Made by a program: the position numbers and the translations under genes. The notes under the pieces are model-generated. The model ran no database searches, was not told the DNA's origin, and worked only from the letters and a program-made list of their open reading frames with translations. From Acidaminococcaceae bacterium (GTDB lineage Bacteria > Bacillota > Negativicutes > Acidaminococcales > Acidaminococcaceae), in assembly GCA_028693975.1 (NCBI GenBank), contig JAQUUF010000049.1:1-7799 (forward strand): a stretch of DNA of 7,799 nucleotides. Reading direction: 5' to 3'. Positions 5,999 to 7,799 of this stretch are shown here, one piece after another. Within the stretch, counting starts at the first letter, position 1, and each line of letters begins with the position of its first letter.

Positions 5999-7666
5999 AT
6001 GGCCGCAAAAAAATATTATTGGCAGACGGCTTGTATTATTGCGCTGACCTTTATTGTCATGTATACGCTCAATCTGTGGATGCCTATTCATCGTGATGAT
6101 TATGAGTATTCGCTGATTTGGAATACTACTACGCATATTGCGTCTTGGTCCGATGTCTTTACCTCGCTATATCGACATTATCTCTATCATGGCGGGCGTA
6201 TGGTGACGGTTTTTGTGTTGGACAGTCTGCTGTTGTTAGGGAAGCCTTTATTTGATTTTTGCAATGCCGCAATATTTGTAGGTTTAGTCGTTTTGTTGTA
6301 TTTTCATGCCTGCCGTTCTACTAAGCTATGGGCAGAGCCCAAAATACTGGGTGTAATCGCTTTTTTTGCTTGGCTCAGTTTCCCTCATTTTGGAGAGGTT
6401 GCCATCTGGAAGAGTGGTTCTACGGTGTATTTGTGGTCAGCATTTATCGTGTTTTTGTTTTTGTTACCCTATAACTTATTCTTTGCTCAACCCACTAGGC
6501 GTACTCCGCTTTTTGCAGTGGTGATGTTTATTTTGGGTATTTTGGCAGGTTGGTCGGTGGAGAATTTTGCTGTAACAGCTGTAGCAATTACTGTGCTGTC
6601 TTCTTGCTACGCTTATCGCTACCTGCGCAATATGCCGTTGTGGTTGCCAGCTGGAGCCTTGGGAGCTTTTCTGGGCTTTGTTGGTATGCTAGCAGCCCCT
6701 GGTAATTACGTGCGTTATGACCAACAGGGCTCTGGTAAGGGCATTTTTATTCACCTTGGCAATCAAATAGCCGGTAATGGCGAAATGCTGCTCTATATTC
6801 TGCCGATGGTGCTTTTGACGTTCCTCATGTGGCGTGTCCTTAAGAAAAAGTTGGCTGGGGGTCTTGTTGCCTTTGCACCGACAACTGGGTTTGCCCAAGG
6901 CAGAGTGATTATGGTGCTAGTTATTGTGGCGCTGGTTTATTCATATTTTAACGGTGGTTTTATTGCCGCCAGTATTAGAGATTTTCTAATTGCTAATGTT
7001 CTTACGCCACTTAATCTGGTGAAGAAAAATACCGTTCATTTGTTCTCTAATGTGATGGCTGGGTTCGAAGAAATGGCGATTTATTGGCTCTGTATTTTCT
7101 TTTTCTATTCTTTGCTGAAGGCCAAACTGGGCTTGACCTCAGAGTACTTGCGCCAATTGAATTCACGCGTTAAGGCTAAACAAGTTTGGGATAAGTATCC
7201 GGCAATTCATTACAGTGCTTTCTTATTTGTTTTAGCACTCTTTAATAATTTTGTGATGATAGCAGCGCCTACTTTCCCCGCTAGAGCTACTTTTAGCTCC
7301 GTGGCAATTATAATTATAGGTGTGGCAGCGCTCTTGCGTATGCCAGAGCTGAGACAAGTGTTTTTGCAGGGCGTAGCAGCTAGGGGCTTATGCCTGGGCG
7401 GTGCGACCATAGGGCTTTTTACTGTAGTGGCGGCTTTGGTTATCATGCATGCCATGATGCTAGAGAATGATATCCGCTTAGCTTTTATTCACAAAGAGGC
7501 AGCGCATCAGGTGCAGGTTGTGACCTTGCCACCAATTACTTTGATGAACAGGGCGTTGCGGCATGTTTACTTTGAAGATTTCAGTAATAATGTTACCAAA
7601 GAAGGCTTGTGCCGCTTTGTTAAAATCAAAGATATTAAAGTGCAAGCTGGTGCTCCCTTGGAGTAA
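5999..7666 (+). CDS. Polytopic membrane protein, DUF6056-like, probable GT-C glycosyltransferase
   Basis: This 555-residue integral membrane protein has roughly a dozen hydrophobic segments and a C-terminal soluble part from about residue 487. It resembles the DUF6056 family by landmarks: HRDDYEYS at 31-38, HGGRMV at 64-69, WKSGSTVYLW at 137-146, AAPGNYVRY at 232-240 and APTFPARATF at 423-432. The acidic pair D33-D34, right after the first membrane segment and followed by Y, resembles the DD/DE motif in the first external loop of GT-C enzymes that use polyprenyl-phosphate sugars. The catalytic role is therefore inference. GGGGAGG at 5986-5992 lies 6 bases before the ATG, and only 15 bases separate it from the GT2 stop. 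A GtrB-type enzyme is normally paired with a membrane transferase like this, so it probably moves the lipid-linked sugar to an acceptor outside the membrane. A flippase or structural role is possible. No terminator is visible after the stop. Confidence 0.8.
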   Translation: MAAKKYYWQTACIIALTFIVMYTLNLWMPIHRDDYEYSLIWNTTTHIASWSDVFTSLYRHYLYHGGRMVTVFVLDSLLLLGKPLFDFCNAAIFVGLVVLLYFHACRSTKLWAEPKILGVIAFFAWLSFPHFGEVAIWKSGSTVYLWSAFIVFLFLLPYNLFFAQPTRRTPLFAVVMFILGILAGWSVENFAVTAVAITVLSSCYAYRYLRNMPLWLPAGALGAFLGFVGMLAAPGNYVRYDQQGSGKGIFIHLGNQIAGNGEMLLYILPMVLLTFLMWRVLKKKLAGGLVAFAPTTGFAQGRVIMVLVIVALVYSYFNGGFIAASIRDFLIANVLTPLNLVKKNTVHLFSNVMAGFEEMAIYWLCIFFFYSLLKAKLGLTSEYLRQLNSRVKAKQVWDKYPAIHYSAFLFVLALFNNFVMIAAPTFPARATFSSVAIIIIGVAALLRMPELRQVFLQGVAARGLCLGGATIGLFTVVAALVIMHAMMLENDIRLAFIHKEAAHQVQVVTLPPITLMNRALRHVYFEDFSNNVTKEGLCRFVKIKDIKVQAGAPLE

Positions 7667-7694
7667 CAAATCCTGTATCCAAGTATTAACATGC

Positions 7695-7723
7695 TTGACA
7701 AAGGGAAGATTAATTGCTAGAAT
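7695..7723 (+). promoter_or_regulatory. Strong near-consensus sigma-A promoter at the right edge
   Basis: Perfect -35 TTGACA (7695-7700), a 17-base spacer, and -10 TAGAAT (7718-7723, five of six) with the extended -10 TG at 7715-7716. The predicted start is about 7730. It is the best promoter in the window and lies 28 bases after the stop of the membrane protein gene, so it starts a new unit that runs off the window. Confidence 0.75.
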
Positions 7724-7729
7724 TTACAC

Positions 7730-7799
7730 TGTTCATCGGAGGATAAACACTCATAAGAAGTGCTTAGACCGGATAAGGTGGCAGGCTGAGAAGCCCGCT
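7730..7799 (+). other. 5' part of an unidentified transcript (leader or structured RNA), cut by the window edge
   Basis: About 70 bases follow the predicted start point and contain no usable start codon. GGAGGA at 7738-7743 looks like a ribosome binding site, but no ATG, GTG or TTG stands 5-12 bases after it. Two small hairpins are visible: CACT/AGTG (7748-7751 with 7759-7762), and GGCT-GAGA-AGCC (7784-7795), a GNRA-type tetraloop whose stem may extend through GC/GC at 7781-7782 and 7797-7798. I compared it from memory with 6S, tmRNA, SRP RNA, RNase P RNA, T-box, TPP, SAM, cobalamin and purine elements and found no convincing match. It may be a riboswitch-type leader or a small RNA gene. Confidence 0.35.

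Noticed and set aside
7738..7762. A new coding gene starting after GGAGGA near the right edge.
   Set aside because: No start codon lies at usable spacing; the GTG at 7760-7762 is about 16 bases away and its frame reaches TGA within ten codons.
7784..7799. A TPP riboswitch, because GGCTGAGA is visible near the right edge.
   Set aside because: The expected GGGGTGC segment before it is missing. The CTGAGA here is better explained as a hairpin with a GAGA tetraloop.

Overview
The window holds six protein-coding genes in three transcription units, with good ribosome binding sites at most starts and short intergenic gaps. The gene content suggests a diderm member of the Firmicutes, most likely a Negativicute. 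The translation and promoter signals look Firmicute (AGGAGG-type ribosome binding sites, sigma-A promoters with extended -10 boxes, TTG starts), while one operon looks built to modify an envelope glycan such as lipopolysaccharide. The taxonomy is inference; no rRNA or other taxonomic marker is present. No tRNA, insertion sequence, CRISPR array, phage gene or attachment site was seen.

Left part (1-3116, minus strand): a two-gene glycine betaine/proline-type ABC importer. Transcription starts from an extended -10 promoter near 3111-3119. It runs first through a fused protein (signal peptide, OpuAC-type binding domain, ProW-type permease), then through a ProV-type ATPase with a C-terminal CBS pair. 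The two genes overlap by 4 bases. Together they encode a complete osmoprotectant importer. No terminator follows within the window.

Middle (3244-4054, plus strand): a single-gene unit encoding QueC, the 7-cyano-7-deazaguanine synthase of queuosine biosynthesis. It has its own promoter and a clear intrinsic terminator. No other queuosine gene and no recognisable preQ1 riboswitch is present.

Right part (4081-7666, plus strand): a tight three-gene operon with its own promoter. It encodes a YdjC/ChbG/HpnK-family carbohydrate deacetylase, a GtrB/ArnC/DPM1-like polyprenyl-phosphate glycosyltransferase with two membrane segments, and a large polytopic membrane protein of the DUF6056 type carrying a GT-C-like DDxxY motif. 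The likely logic is that a sugar is loaded on undecaprenyl phosphate, de-N-acetylated, and transferred outside the membrane to an envelope glycan. This parallels the Francisella FlmF2-NaxD-FlmK lipid A galactosamine pathway, with an unrelated-looking final transferase. It is the best candidate in the window for an undescribed system.

Right edge (7667-7799): non-coding. It contains a near-consensus promoter and about 70 bases of its presumed transcript, which has small hairpins and no start codon. The RNA or gene it serves lies mostly beyond the window and was not identified.
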